Source of the DNA: Massilia sp. UBA2709 | Lineage (GTDB): Bacteria > Pseudomonadota > Gammaproteobacteria > Burkholderiales > Burkholderiaceae_D | DNA: 23,442 nt | Assembly (NCBI GenBank): GCA_002354135.1 | Contig: DEKZ01000448.1 | Span: 1 to 23,442, forward strand | Direction of reading: 5' to 3' | Part shown: piece by piece, positions 6,416 through 14,266 of the stretch | Numbering within the stretch: the first letter of the stretch is position 1 | How the letters are laid out: each line of letters begins with the position of its first letter | The notes under the pieces: model-generated | Databases searched by the model: none | The model's input: the letters and a program-made list of their open reading frames with translations, nothing else | Told to the model about the DNA's origin: nothing | Position numbers and translations under genes: made by a program

Positions 6416-6441
6416 TTCCGTTTTGCCCTGAAATTACGGAA
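6416..6441. promoter_or_regulatory. Inverted repeat in the sbp upstream region
   Basis: TTCCGT (6416-6421) and ACGGAA (6436-6441) are perfect complements 14 bases apart, 42-67 bases upstream of the sbp ATG, in a locally AT-rich stretch. Sulfate-binding protein genes are commonly controlled by CysB-type LysR regulators, so this is a plausible regulator site. The identity of the regulator is inference. Confidence 0.35.
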
Positions 6442-6482
6442 CATGCACACTGTCTTCACAGCATTCTAAAAAGCGAGAACAT

Positions 6483-7496
6483 ATGCCGAACAAACCCTTC
6501 CTGCCCCTGCGCCGCTGGATCCTCGCGCTGGCCGTCGGCGCCGCGCTGCCACTCACGGCAAGCGCCGCCAATGTCGAGCTGCTGAACGTGTCCTACGACG
6601 TGGCGCGCGAATTGTACAAGGACGTCAACCCGGCCTTCATCGCCGAGTACAAGAAAGCCACCGGCGACACCGTCACCATCAAGCAGTCGCACGGCGGCTC
6701 GAGCAAGCAGGCGCGCGCCGTCGCCGACGGCCTCGAAGCCTCGGTCGTGACGATGAACCAGGCCAACGACATCGACATGCTGGCCGACCGCGGCCTGGTC
6801 GCGAAGGACTGGGCCAAGAAGTTCCCGAACAACGCGGCGCCCTATTACTCGACCATGGTGTTCCTGGTCCGCAAGGGCAACCCGAAAGGCATCAAGAACT
6901 GGGACGACCTGGCCAAGCCGGGCGTGCAGGTCGTGATCCCGAATCCGAAGACCGCGGGCAACGGCCGCTACACCTACCTGGCGGCCTGGGGCTCGGTGCT
7001 CAAGAAAGGCGGCAACGAAGCCCAGGCGCGCGACCTGGTCGCCCGTATCTTCAAGAACGTGCCCATCCTCGATGCCGGCGGCCGCGCAGCCACCACCACC
7101 TTCACCCAGCGCCAGATCGGCGACGCCCTGGTGACCTTCGAGAACGAAGTGAGCATGGTGCGCAAGGAGTTCGGCGACAACTTCGAAGTCGTCTACCCGC
7201 AGGTCTCGATCCTGGCCGAGTCGCCGGTGGCCGTGGTCGACAAGGTCGTCGATCGCCGCGGCCTGCGCAAGCCGGCAACGGCTTACCTGAACTTCCTGTA
7301 CTCGCCCGCGGGCCAGGAAATCGGCGCCAAGCACTTCCTGCGCGTACGTAACGAAGCAGTGATGAAGAAGTACGCCGCCAACTACAAACCGATCACGCTG
7401 TTCTCGGTGGACGAGCTGTTCGGCGGCTGGCGCAACGCCCAGAAGAAGCACTTCGACGACGGCGGCGAATTCGACAAGATCTACCAGTCCAAGTAA
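6483..7496 (+). CDS. sbp: Sulfate/thiosulfate ABC transporter binding protein
   Basis: Periplasmic sulfate-binding protein, 337 aa, close to the family's usual 330-350. A Sec signal peptide spans residues 1-28 (LPLTASA). Mature-protein hallmarks are ELLNVSYDVARELYKDVNPAF, KQSHGGSSKQARAVADGLEASVVTMNQANDID, VVIPNPKTAGNGRYTYLAAWG and TFENEVSMVRKEFG. The C-terminal half has the LNFLYSPAGQEIGAKHFLRVRN pattern of the CysP/Sbp family. The ATG at 6483 was chosen for the signal peptide; the ribosome site (AAGCGAG) is moderate. The gene stands alone: a strong terminator follows and no cysT/cysW/cysA genes are in the window, so the membrane and ATPase parts must come from elsewhere. Confidence 0.95.
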   Translation: MPNKPFLPLRRWILALAVGAALPLTASAANVELLNVSYDVARELYKDVNPAFIAEYKKATGDTVTIKQSHGGSSKQARAVADGLEASVVTMNQANDIDMLADRGLVAKDWAKKFPNNAAPYYSTMVFLVRKGNPKGIKNWDDLAKPGVQVVIPNPKTAGNGRYTYLAAWGSVLKKGGNEAQARDLVARIFKNVPILDAGGRAATTTFTQRQIGDALVTFENEVSMVRKEFGDNFEVVYPQVSILAESPVAVVDKVVDRRGLRKPATAYLNFLYSPAGQEIGAKHFLRVRNEAVMKKYAANYKPITLFSVDELFGGWRNAQKKHFDDGGEFDKIYQSK

Positions 7497-7533
7497 ACCG
7501 TATTGACGGCCGGAGCGATTTCTTGCCATTCTA

Positions 7534-7566
7534 AAAAGGCCCTGCTACAACGCAGGGCTTTTTTTT
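7534..7566 (+). terminator. Rho-independent terminator of sbp
   Basis: GCCCTGC (7539-7545) pairs with GCAGGGC (7552-7558) around TACAAC, and eight Ts follow (7559-7566). A preceding A-run makes it potentially bidirectional. It starts 37 bases after the sbp stop codon. Confidence 0.93.
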
Positions 7567-7677
7567 GGGAAATCCCAATACATGAGCCCGGTTTTTGCCT
7601 GTGCGCCATAGACATCGTTAAATCACGGTGCTATCGTTCAACACTTAGGTGTGCCTTAAAGCAAGATGCGTAAAAGT

Positions 7678-7694
7678 GGCGCCGCAACGGCGCC
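7678..7694 (+). promoter_or_regulatory. GC-rich hairpin in the pbpG leader
   Basis: GGCGCCG (7678-7684) and CGGCGCC (7688-7694) form a perfect 7-bp stem with a CAA loop, 37 bases before the chosen pbpG ATG. If transcription begins upstream it would be a stable element of the 5' leader. If the alternative ATG at 7666 were used it would be coding. Confidence 0.35.
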
Positions 7695-7731
7695 TTGGCC
7701 CCAACCGATCCGACTCCATACTCCGACACCC

Positions 7732-8700
7732 ATGATGAAAAAACTGTTCGCTGCCGTCCTGTTGTCGATCTCGTCTGCTGCCGCAATCGCGGTGCCGTTC
7801 GGTTCGCAATCGGTCCTGGTGGTGGAAGATGACACCGGCAAGGTTCTGCTCGAAAAGAACCCGACTGCCGTCGTCCCGATTGCCTCGCTGACCAAGCTGA
7901 TGACCGCGATGGTGATCCTGGACGCGAAGCAGGACATGAACGAACTGATCGAGATCGACCGCAGCGACGTCGACACGCTCAAGCACAGCAGCTCGCGCGT
8001 GCCGGTCGGCGCCAGCATCCCGCGCGGCGACGTGCTGCAACTGGCCCTGATGTCCTCCGACAACCGCGCCGCCGCCTCGCTGGCGCGCACCTACCCGGGC
8101 GGCCTGCCTGCGTTCAAGGAAGCCGTGCGCCGCAAGATCGCCGTGCTGGGCATGAGCCACACCGTGATCGAAGAGCCGACCGGCCTGTCGCCGAACAACC
8201 GCTCGACCGCGGCGGACCTGGTCAAGATGGCGAATGCCGCCAGCAAGTACAAGGAAATCACCGACCGCACCACCGATGCCAAGAACCTCATCAGCATCAA
8301 CAGCCGCGAAGTCGAATTCCGCAACACCAACCGCCTGGTCGGCGCCAAGGGCTGGGACATCGGCCTGTCGAAGACCGGCTACATCCAGGAAGCAGGCCGC
8401 TGCCTGATCATGAGCATCAAGGCCGGCGGCAAGAACGCGACCATGGTCCTGCTCAACGCCGGCGCCTCCTCGGCCCGCATCATGGACGCGCTGAACATCC
8501 GCCGCTTCATCAACGGCAAGGATCCGGTCGTGGCCAATGCCTCGCGCTCGGTCGCCAAGGCAAGCAGCCGCGCACCGCGCATCAAGGCCAGCGCCGGCCG
8601 CGTGAAGCTCAAGGCCAAGGCTTCGTCGCGCAGCAAGTCGAAAGTGGTGGTGTCGCCGAAGAAGAAAAAGGCGGTGGTGACGCGCAAGCGCCGCAACTGA
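7732..8700 (+). CDS. pbpG: PBP7-type D-alanyl-D-alanine endopeptidase
   Basis: Periplasmic serine peptidase of family S11 (PBP7/PbpG type) that cleaves D-Ala cross-links in peptidoglycan, 322 aa against about 310 for E. coli PBP7. MMKKLFAAVLLSISSAAAIA is a signal peptide. The penicillin-binding motifs are all present: SLTK (S52, K55), SDN (S109-N111) and KTG (K214-G216) in GLSKTGYIQEAG. An ATG at 7666 in the same frame would add a non-signal leader and is not preferred; neither start has a clear ribosome site. From about residue 265 the protein carries an unusually basic tail (SRSKSKVVVSPKKKKAVVTRK), which may bind anionic cell-wall polymers. The gene is monocistronic between two strong terminators. 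Confidence 0.93.
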   Translation: MMKKLFAAVLLSISSAAAIAVPFGSQSVLVVEDDTGKVLLEKNPTAVVPIASLTKLMTAMVILDAKQDMNELIEIDRSDVDTLKHSSSRVPVGASIPRGDVLQLALMSSDNRAAASLARTYPGGLPAFKEAVRRKIAVLGMSHTVIEEPTGLSPNNRSTAADLVKMANAASKYKEITDRTTDAKNLISINSREVEFRNTNRLVGAKGWDIGLSKTGYIQEAGRCLIMSIKAGGKNATMVLLNAGASSARIMDALNIRRFINGKDPVVANASRSVAKASSRAPRIKASAGRVKLKAKASSRSKSKVVVSPKKKKAVVTRKRRN

Positions 8701-8738
8701 TCCGATCCGATCCGCGCGCGCCTCGGGCGCCGGGAGGC

Positions 8739-8775
8739 AAAAAAGGGACTGCCGCTCACGCCGCAGTCCCTTTTT
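8739..8775. terminator. Bidirectional rho-independent terminator
   Basis: GGGACTGC (8745-8752) pairs with GCAGTCCC (8763-8770) around a 10-base loop. Six As precede it and five Ts follow, so it can stop transcription from pbpG (+) and from the convergent MFS gene (-). Confidence 0.92.
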
Positions 8776-8830
8776 GTTTGGCGTGGCAGACATGACCCAT
8801 GCCCTGCCCCGGCTTGCTGCCGGATGCGTC

Positions 8831-10087
8831 TTACCTGCCCGCAGGAACGGGCGCCGCCATCAGCGTGTAGCCCTTCAGGGGCAGGCGCAGCGACACCAGG
8901 GCCGCGATCACCAGCAGCACGCCGGAACTGCCGAAGGCGACCCAGTGCGTGCCGAAGTGCTCGAAGCCCCAGCCGCCCAGCCAGGAGCTGAGCATGGCGC
9001 CGACCTGGTGGCCCAGGTAGGCGGTGCCGTACATGACGCCGACCAGGCGCACGCCGTAGATATCGGCCAGCATGGCCGAGGAAGTGGCGATGCTGCCGGC
9101 CCAGACCATGCCGCCGATGGCCGCCGCGATGTACAGTTCCCAGTGGGTGCCGACCAGCAGCAGCGCGAAGAAGCCGAGGCCGCGCACCAGGTAGATGGTG
9201 CCGAGGATGTTCCGGCGCGGCAGCCGGTCGGACAGGCGGCCCAGCACCAGCGTGCCGAGGATCGCCACCAGGCCGATCAGGCCGATGCCATAGGAACTCG
9301 TCATCGCGTCGAAGCCGTGGTCCATCAGCATCGGCACGCCGTGCGTGCCGAGCAGGTTCATGCTGAAGCCGCAGGCGAACAGGCCGATGACGATCTTCCA
9401 GAACGGCGAGGTCCGCACGGCTTCCCCGAACGAGAGGCTGACCGGCGCCGGCTTGCCGCTCGCCGCCTGGGCGCTGACCTGCTCCGGCAGCAGGTCGGTG
9501 TGCGCCGGCGCCCCCTCGCGCATGCAGAACAGCGCCGCCGGGATCGTCACCACGGCGAACACGACCGCGAAGCCGACCAGCGTCGACTGCCAGCCGACCG
9601 CATGGATGGCCGAGGACAGCACCGGCGTCAGGATCGCCATGCCGGCCATGGAACCGGTCGACAGGAAGAACAGGGCCATGCCGCGCTGGCGCGTGAACCA
9701 GCGGCTGATGATGGGCGTGAGCGCGACCGGGCTGGTGAAGCCGAGACCAATCGACATCAGCACGCCGAAGGCGAGCAGGAAGCTGACAGGCGTGCGTGCG
9801 TTGACCGTCCAGGCAATCGAGACGAAGACGATGGCGGTGCCGAGCAGCAGCACGAAGCGGGTGCCGTAGCGCCCGACCAGGTAGCCCGCCAGCGGCATCG
9901 CCAGGCCGTAGCACAGCATGCCGATGGCGATGATCGACGCCAGCAGGCTGCGGGAGAAGCCCAGGTCCTCGACCATGGGCAGGAAGAAGGGACCGATACC
10001 GAGGCGCATGCCGACGGTGAGCGTGGTCAGGAGGGTGGCGGCGGCGACGATGTTCCAGCCGAAGTACCAGGGGCGGTTTGTTGTCAT
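8831..10087 (-). CDS. MFS transporter
   Basis: Major facilitator superfamily inner-membrane transporter, 418 aa, with about twelve hydrophobic helices in two halves and a hydrophilic loop around residues 190-220. MFS motif A appears in both halves: GYLVGRYGTRFVLLLG near 68-83 and GRLSDRLPRRNILG in the second. The opening WYFGWNIVAAATLLTTLTVGMRLGIGPFF and the ISRWFTRQRGMALFFLSTG segment resemble the monocarboxylate/oxalate-formate-antiporter-like branch of the superfamily. The ATG at 10087 has only a weak ribosome site. It stands alone, convergent with pbpG. The substrate cannot be told from the sequence; an organic anion is a guess. Confidence 0.9.
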   Translation of the reverse strand: MTTNRPWYFGWNIVAAATLLTTLTVGMRLGIGPFFLPMVEDLGFSRSLLASIIAIGMLCYGLAMPLAGYLVGRYGTRFVLLLGTAIVFVSIAWTVNARTPVSFLLAFGVLMSIGLGFTSPVALTPIISRWFTRQRGMALFFLSTGSMAGMAILTPVLSSAIHAVGWQSTLVGFAVVFAVVTIPAALFCMREGAPAHTDLLPEQVSAQAASGKPAPVSLSFGEAVRTSPFWKIVIGLFACGFSMNLLGTHGVPMLMDHGFDAMTSSYGIGLIGLVAILGTLVLGRLSDRLPRRNILGTIYLVRGLGFFALLLVGTHWELYIAAAIGGMVWAGSIATSSAMLADIYGVRLVGVMYGTAYLGHQVGAMLSSWLGGWGFEHFGTHWVAFGSSGVLLVIAALVSLRLPLKGYTLMAAPVPAGR

Positions 10088-10189
10088 GGAATTGCTGGCC
10101 TGGACGATAGCGGCGTCCGTCGAGCGAAGTGATCAGGCGATCAATATAACAACACTTCGGTTCCTGCGTAAGAGAGGCAGCAGTTGGGG

Positions 10190-10225
10190 GCGCAGCGCGC
10201 GGCATGGACTGCAGCCGCGCTGCGC
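10190..10225 (-). terminator. Strong GC-rich hairpin after the four-cysteine gene
   Basis: GCGCAGCGCGCGGC (10190-10203) pairs with GCCGCGCTGCGC (10214-10225), apart from two bulged bases, around a 10-base loop. It lies 11 bases past the stop of the minus-strand gene at 10237. There is no T-run, so it may be a rho-dependent 3' stabiliser rather than an intrinsic terminator. Confidence 0.45.
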
Positions 10226-10236
10226 AACCGTCCGGC

Positions 10237-10599
10237 TTACTTCGGAAGCACCACCTGCGGCAACCCGAATTGCTTACGGCAGGAATTACGCATCTCCAGT
10301 TCCTCGGCATTCGACTGTTCCAGCGTCCCTGGCGGCGCTTTGCCTGGATTCGCCTGCATGTATTTCGCCGCTTTCATGGCGCGCACCTCGAACTTGCTCA
10401 TGAAGCATTTGCAGTATGCCGGGAATTTGGCGTTGCCTTTCAAGTCCGACTCGCCATACGGCGCCGGAATCGTCAGTCCCTGATCGCAGCTCTTCGACAC
10501 ATCGGTTCCCTGATCCGTGCGAATCTGGGCGTGCGCCGGCGTGAAGACAAGAAGAAATACAACGACACTCGACGCGCGCGCCAGGAAGGTCATGTTCAT
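10237..10599 (-). CDS. Small secreted four-cysteine protein, 120 aa
   Basis: Predicted periplasmic or secreted protein of unknown function. Residues 1-24 form a signal peptide (FLARASSVVVFLLVFTPAHA). The mature chain of about 96 aa has exactly four cysteines, C38, C63, C65 and C107, with a CxC in PAYCKCFMSKFE, suggesting two disulfides or a metal/redox site. The rest is helical-looking and Lys/Ala-rich. The ATG at 10599 was selected for the signal peptide; an in-frame start further upstream (10641) gives a poorer leader. The upstream DNA is AT-rich and has a plausible promoter. I do not recognise a named family. Confidence 0.7.
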   Translation of the reverse strand: MNMTFLARASSVVVFLLVFTPAHAQIRTDQGTDVSKSCDQGLTIPAPYGESDLKGNAKFPAYCKCFMSKFEVRAMKAAKYMQANPGKAPPGTLEQSNAEELEMRNSCRKQFGLPQVVLPK

Positions 10600-10632
10600 T
10601 GTGAGCACTTTCGTAAAAAGTAATGCACAAAA

Positions 10633-10662
10633 ATATAACACAGTCAGTTACAAGAAAAACAA
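10633..10662 (-). promoter_or_regulatory. Candidate promoter of the four-cysteine gene
   Basis: On the minus strand TTGTTT (10662-10657) and TTATAT (10638-10633) are separated by 18 bases, a fair sigma-70 match in a distinctly AT-rich stretch. The predicted start of transcription would be about 25-30 bases before the ATG at 10599. Confidence 0.45.
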
Positions 10663-10674
10663 TTGACGAGGAAA

Positions 10675-10693
10675 GCGCGCACCTGTCGCGCGC
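10675..10693 (-). terminator. Possible hairpin terminator after the M16 gene
   Basis: GCGCGC (10675-10680) and GCGCGC (10688-10693) form a 6-bp GC stem with a 7-base loop, followed on the minus strand by only three Ts. It lies 137 bases beyond the peptidase stop. The rest of 10694-10829 holds nothing I can identify. Confidence 0.3.
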
Positions 10694-10829
10694 ATTCCAC
10701 TTCTGAAATCAAACCCGGGGCGGACACAGGGCTTCCGAGCCGATCATGGCGCCGGCCGTACCAGCCCTGCTTCTGCGACATCGACTGCAGGACAAGGCAA
10801 TGCCTCGGCGTTTCCGCGCGGTTTGCCGA

Positions 10830-13658
10830 TTACCTGGCGATCAGCACCGGCTCGTCGAACCCCAGCTCCTGCATCCGCGGCAACTGCGTCTTCGCATCCC
10901 CCACCACCAGCCACACCATCTTCGACGGATCGAGATATTTCTGCGACAGCGCCTGCACCCGCGGCAGGGTCATCGCCTTGACGATCCCTTCGCGCTGCTT
11001 GACGTAGTCCGCGCGCCAGCCGTACTTGCTGATGTTGTCCAGCATGCCCAGCTTGGCCGCAGCCGTCTCGAAGGCGCGCGCATTGCTCTTGATGAGGAAG
11101 TTCCTGGTCGTCTCCAGGTCGGCCTTTGTATAGGTCGCAGGATAGTCCTGCAGGACCTGCTTCACCAGTTGGGTCGATTCGAGCGTCACGTTGCTGCGCA
11201 CGCCGCTGGCAATGGTGAAGGGCCCTGCGCTCTCGCTGCCGGCAAACGAGGAGTTGATGCCGTAGGTGTAGCCCTTCCCTTCGCGCAGTTGCTGGGTCAG
11301 GCGCGAGGCGAAGCCGCCGCCGCCCAAGATGTAGTTGCTGACGGTGGCCGGGTAGAAGTCCGGATCGGTCGCCGCCAGCGCGCGGTAGCCGATGCGCAGC
11401 ACCGATTGCTTGGCGTCCGGCACGTCGACGAAATAGACCTTGGCCGGCGCCTGGGCGCCCGCCGTCACCGCCGCCGGCAGCTTGACCGGATGCGCCTTCC
11501 AGTCGCGGCTCAGCTTGCTCAGCGAACTCGTAATCGCCGCTTTTGGCAGAGCGCCGACCACGTGCATGCGCGCCACCGATGGCGACAGGTTGGCGCGGTA
11601 GTAGTCCTTCAGGTCGTCGATGGTGATCGCGTTCACGCTCTCGGTCGTGCCCAGGATGTTGCGCGAACGGGGATCGTCCTTGCCGTAGACGAGCTTGCCA
11701 AAGTGGATGGCGGCCAGCGCGTTCGGCTCGGCTTCCTGCTGGCGGATCTGGCTCAGCACGCTTTGCTTGACGAGTGCGAACTCCTTTTCGTCCCAGCGCG
11801 GCTGCAACAGGATTTCCTCGACCAGGTCCAGGGTCGCCCCGTAATTGCGGGCCAGGGTCGTCACGCTAATGCGCACGTCTTCCATGCGTGCCGACACATT
11901 GATCGTCGCACCCAGTTGCTGGATCGCTTCCTCCAGCTCTTCCGGCGTCTTCTTCGCGGTGCCCTGGGTCATCAGGCGCGCCATCAGGTTGGCGACGCCC
12001 ACCTTCTCCGGCTTGTCGAGCAGCAGGCCGCCGTCGATCGCGATATCGAACTGGACCAGCGGCACTTCCTTGTTCTCGATACCGACCACGCGCATGCCGT
12101 TGGACAATTTGGTGTCCCAGACCTGGGGCACCTTCACGACCGGTGCCGCGCCGTAAGGCGGCTCCTTGCTGCGGTCAAACTTCGACGGAGTCCGCGCATA
12201 CTCGGCATTCGCCGTCGGGTCGACCGCGTTCTCGGCGCCCTGCACCACCTTCTCTCCGACCACGTCGGCCATGGAAGATCCGCTCAGGGCGAGTTCCGGT
12301 TTGCCTTTCGGGACGAAGCTGGTCGCGACATAGGGCTTGCCCTTGATATAGGTGTCGTAGACGCGGCGTACGTCGGCCGGGGTGACGGCTAGGGTCTTGC
12401 GGATGCTCTCTTCGACCTTGCCTGGATTGCCGGTCAGGTAGTTGTATTCGGCCAGCAGGGCCGATTTGCCGAGCACGCTGGACATCGCGTTGTAGAAGCG
12501 GGTCTCCTGGCTGGCCTTGATGCGGTTCAGGTCGCGCTCGGAGATGCCCTCTTTCTCGAACTTGGCGAAGGCCTGGTCGATCGCGGCGGCCACGGCGTCG
12601 AGCGGCTTGCCTTCGAAGGCGCGCACCTGCAGCATGAACTGGCCGGCGAGTTCCGCGGTCTGGTTGCCCATCTGGACGGCTGGCGCCAGCTTGCTGTCTT
12701 CCACCAGCACCTGGTAGAACGGCGCGCGCTTGGTGTCGGACAGGTATTCGGCCAGCACTTCGAGCGCATACGAATCGGGGTGCAGGTCCTCGACGGTGGG
12801 CCAGGCCATGGTCAGCTCGGGCAGTTTCGCGAAATTGTCTTCATGCGCGAGCTTGACGGTCTGCTTGACCACGCCCGGGCGCTTCGCCATCGCCTTTACC
12901 GGCTCGCCGCGCTTGATCTCGCCAAAATACTTCTCGACCCACTTGCGCGCCTGGGCCGGTTCGAAGTCGCCCGCGATCACCAGGGTCACGTTGTTCGGCA
13001 CGTACCACAGGCGATAGAACTCCTTGACGTCGTCCAGGGTGGCGTTCTGCAGGTCTTCGAGCGAACCGATCACCTGCCAGTTGTAGGGATGGTTTTCAGG
13101 GTACAGGGCCTTGTTGATGACGTAGCGGGTATGGCCGTAGGGCGCGTTGTCCACGCCCTGGCGCTTCTCGTTCTTGACGACCTGCTTTTCCTTGGCCAGC
13201 ACCGGATCGGTGACCGTGTTGATGAACCAGCCCAGCTTGTCCGCTTCGGCCCAGATCATTTTTTCCAACGCGTCCTTCGGCACCGTCTGCAGGTAGTTGG
13301 TGCGGTCCTGCGAGGTCGAGCCGTTCGCGCCGGAGCCGCCGATGCGCGCCGTCATCTTGTCGAGGCCGCCCTTGCCCAGGTTTTCCGATTCCAGGAACAG
13401 CAGGTGTTCGAACAGGTGGGCGAAGCCGGTGCGGCCGGCCTTCTCGCGGGACGACCCCACGTGCGCGGTCAGGTTCACGGCGACCACCGGGTCGGAGCGG
13501 TCGATGTGGAAGACCACCTCGAGTCCGTTGGGCAGGGTGAACTTCTGGAAGTCCACCTTCAGGCCGGCTTGCGGCGCGGCCTGGGCGGCATGGGCCGGGG
13601 CCAGGAAAGCCGACGAGAGACAGGCGGCCAGCAGGAGCTTCGAGGGGAGCGTCTTCAT
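10830..13658 (-). CDS. M16 family zinc metallopeptidase (insulinase-like)
   Basis: Secreted or periplasmic zinc peptidase with two tandem M16 halves, 942 aa. A signal peptide covers about residues 1-25 (LLLAACLSSAFLAPAHA). The inverted zinc motif is HLFEH (H81, E84, H85). E157 and E164 (KEKQVVKNE) sit about 75 residues later with the seven-residue spacing of the pitrilysin E162/E169 pair, so E164 is the likely third ligand. The second half starts near residue 510 with KLSNGMRVVGIENKEVPLVQFDI. It lacks the HxxEH motif, as is normal for the non-catalytic half, and ends with GFASRLTQQLREGKGYTYGI-type substrate-binding strands. ATG 13658 is preceded by AAGGA at a longish spacing. A promoter is visible at 13716-13744. 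A decayed relative of this gene lies at 15595-15670. Targets are unknown; peptide degradation is the family role. Confidence 0.94.
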   Translation of the reverse strand: MKTLPSKLLLAACLSSAFLAPAHAAQAAPQAGLKVDFQKFTLPNGLEVVFHIDRSDPVVAVNLTAHVGSSREKAGRTGFAHLFEHLLFLESENLGKGGLDKMTARIGGSGANGSTSQDRTNYLQTVPKDALEKMIWAEADKLGWFINTVTDPVLAKEKQVVKNEKRQGVDNAPYGHTRYVINKALYPENHPYNWQVIGSLEDLQNATLDDVKEFYRLWYVPNNVTLVIAGDFEPAQARKWVEKYFGEIKRGEPVKAMAKRPGVVKQTVKLAHEDNFAKLPELTMAWPTVEDLHPDSYALEVLAEYLSDTKRAPFYQVLVEDSKLAPAVQMGNQTAELAGQFMLQVRAFEGKPLDAVAAAIDQAFAKFEKEGISERDLNRIKASQETRFYNAMSSVLGKSALLAEYNYLTGNPGKVEESIRKTLAVTPADVRRVYDTYIKGKPYVATSFVPKGKPELALSGSSMADVVGEKVVQGAENAVDPTANAEYARTPSKFDRSKEPPYGAAPVVKVPQVWDTKLSNGMRVVGIENKEVPLVQFDIAIDGGLLLDKPEKVGVANLMARLMTQGTAKKTPEELEEAIQQLGATINVSARMEDVRISVTTLARNYGATLDLVEEILLQPRWDEKEFALVKQSVLSQIRQQEAEPNALAAIHFGKLVYGKDDPRSRNILGTTESVNAITIDDLKDYYRANLSPSVARMHVVGALPKAAITSSLSKLSRDWKAHPVKLPAAVTAGAQAPAKVYFVDVPDAKQSVLRIGYRALAATDPDFYPATVSNYILGGGGFASRLTQQLREGKGYTYGINSSFAGSESAGPFTIASGVRSNVTLESTQLVKQVLQDYPATYTKADLETTRNFLIKSNARAFETAAAKLGMLDNISKYGWRADYVKQREGIVKAMTLPRVQALSQKYLDPSKMVWLVVGDAKTQLPRMQELGFDEPVLIAR

Positions 13659-13715
13659 GTAATCAGGTCCTTGCAAGGAATCGAACGATGGGTGCCGAGC
13701 ACCGCAGAGTTCTGG

Positions 13716-13744
13716 ATAGTATTGCAATTTCCTAATTGCTACAA
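13716..13744 (-). promoter_or_regulatory. Sigma-70-like promoter of the M16 gene with dyad in spacer
   Basis: On the minus strand TTGTAG (13744-13739) and TACTAT (13721-13716) are separated by exactly 17 bases. The dyad GCAATT/AATTGC (13724-13729, 13734-13739) lies mostly within the spacer and overlaps the -35 by one base, so a repressor could act here. The leader would be about 50 bases. Confidence 0.55.
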
Positions 13745-13769
13745 ACCTTATCGCCCCCGGACCAATTAT

Positions 13770-13799
13770 GCGACAGAACTATTTCATTGCCGATATGAT
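13770..13799 (+). promoter_or_regulatory. Candidate promoter of the DUF2231-like/dehydrogenase pair
   Basis: GCGACA (13770-13775) and TATGAT (13794-13799), 18 bases apart, form a moderate sigma-70-like promoter 35 bases before the ATG at 13835. The assignment is from pattern only. Confidence 0.4.
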
Positions 13800-13834
13800 C
13801 AGGCCATGAAAAACCGCTAACAAGGACGAATGCC

Positions 13835-14266
13835 ATGTCTTCTTCAGCGACGGCCAGTCCGGCCTATCGAAGCCATCCAGGTCCGCTGCACACCACGCTG
13901 CTTGCCGGGACCGTTCCCCTGTTCCTGGGCGCACTACTCAGTGATATCGCCTACTACAACAGTTACCAGATCCAGTGGAACAACTTCGCTTCCTGGCTCA
14001 TCGCCGGCGGCCTGGTCTTTTGCGGCCTGGCCCTGCTTGCTGCCTTGATCAATCTGCTTCGGGCCCAGCGCAAGGCGGGACATCCCCTCACCTGCTTCCT
14101 CCTGTTGCTGGTGACCTTCGTGCTCGGACTGGTCAACGCCTTCGAACATGCGAAGGACGCCTGGGCATCCATGCCATCCGGCCTGGTGTTATCGGTCATC
14201 GTCACCGTGCTGGCCTGCGCCAGCACCTGGGTGGGATTGAATACGCGTCCGGGAGCGGCGAAATGA
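13835..14266 (+). CDS. DUF2231-like small inner-membrane protein
   Basis: Four-helix membrane protein, 143 aa. Hydrophobic segments lie near residues 20-42 (TTLLAGTVPLFLGALLSDIAY), 52-73, 85-102 and 113-133. The opening HPGPLHTTLLAGTVPLFLGALLSDIAYY resembles the DUF2231 pattern of a His-containing first helix followed by a D-x-A-Y motif. The ATG at 13835 has AAGGA at a suitable distance. The stop overlaps the start of the dehydrogenase gene (ATGA), so the pair is translationally coupled. In other proteobacteria DUF2231 proteins are found near PQQ-type dehydrogenases and cytochromes. A role as a membrane partner of the dehydrogenase is inference. Confidence 0.82.
   Translation: MSSSATASPAYRSHPGPLHTTLLAGTVPLFLGALLSDIAYYNSYQIQWNNFASWLIAGGLVFCGLALLAALINLLRAQRKAGHPLTCFLLLLVTFVLGLVNAFEHAKDAWASMPSGLVLSVIVTVLACASTWVGLNTRPGAAK

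Noticed and set aside
6456..7529. 357-codon minus-strand frame opposite sbp
   Set aside because: Antisense shadow; sbp has a signal peptide, family motifs and a terminator.
8699..8714. Small tandem repeat of GATCC after pbpG
   Set aside because: Only three units, immediately before a normal terminator; no sign of a functional repeat array.
10746..12392. 548-codon open frame antisense to the M16 gene
   Set aside because: Composition is Arg/His/Gln-rich with no motifs, and the minus-strand M16 protein is unmistakable.
13975..14262. N-terminal extension of the dehydrogenase frame upstream of 14263
   Set aside because: It overlaps the DUF2231-like gene in another frame, has no start with a ribosome site, and would bury the lipoprotein signal peptide.
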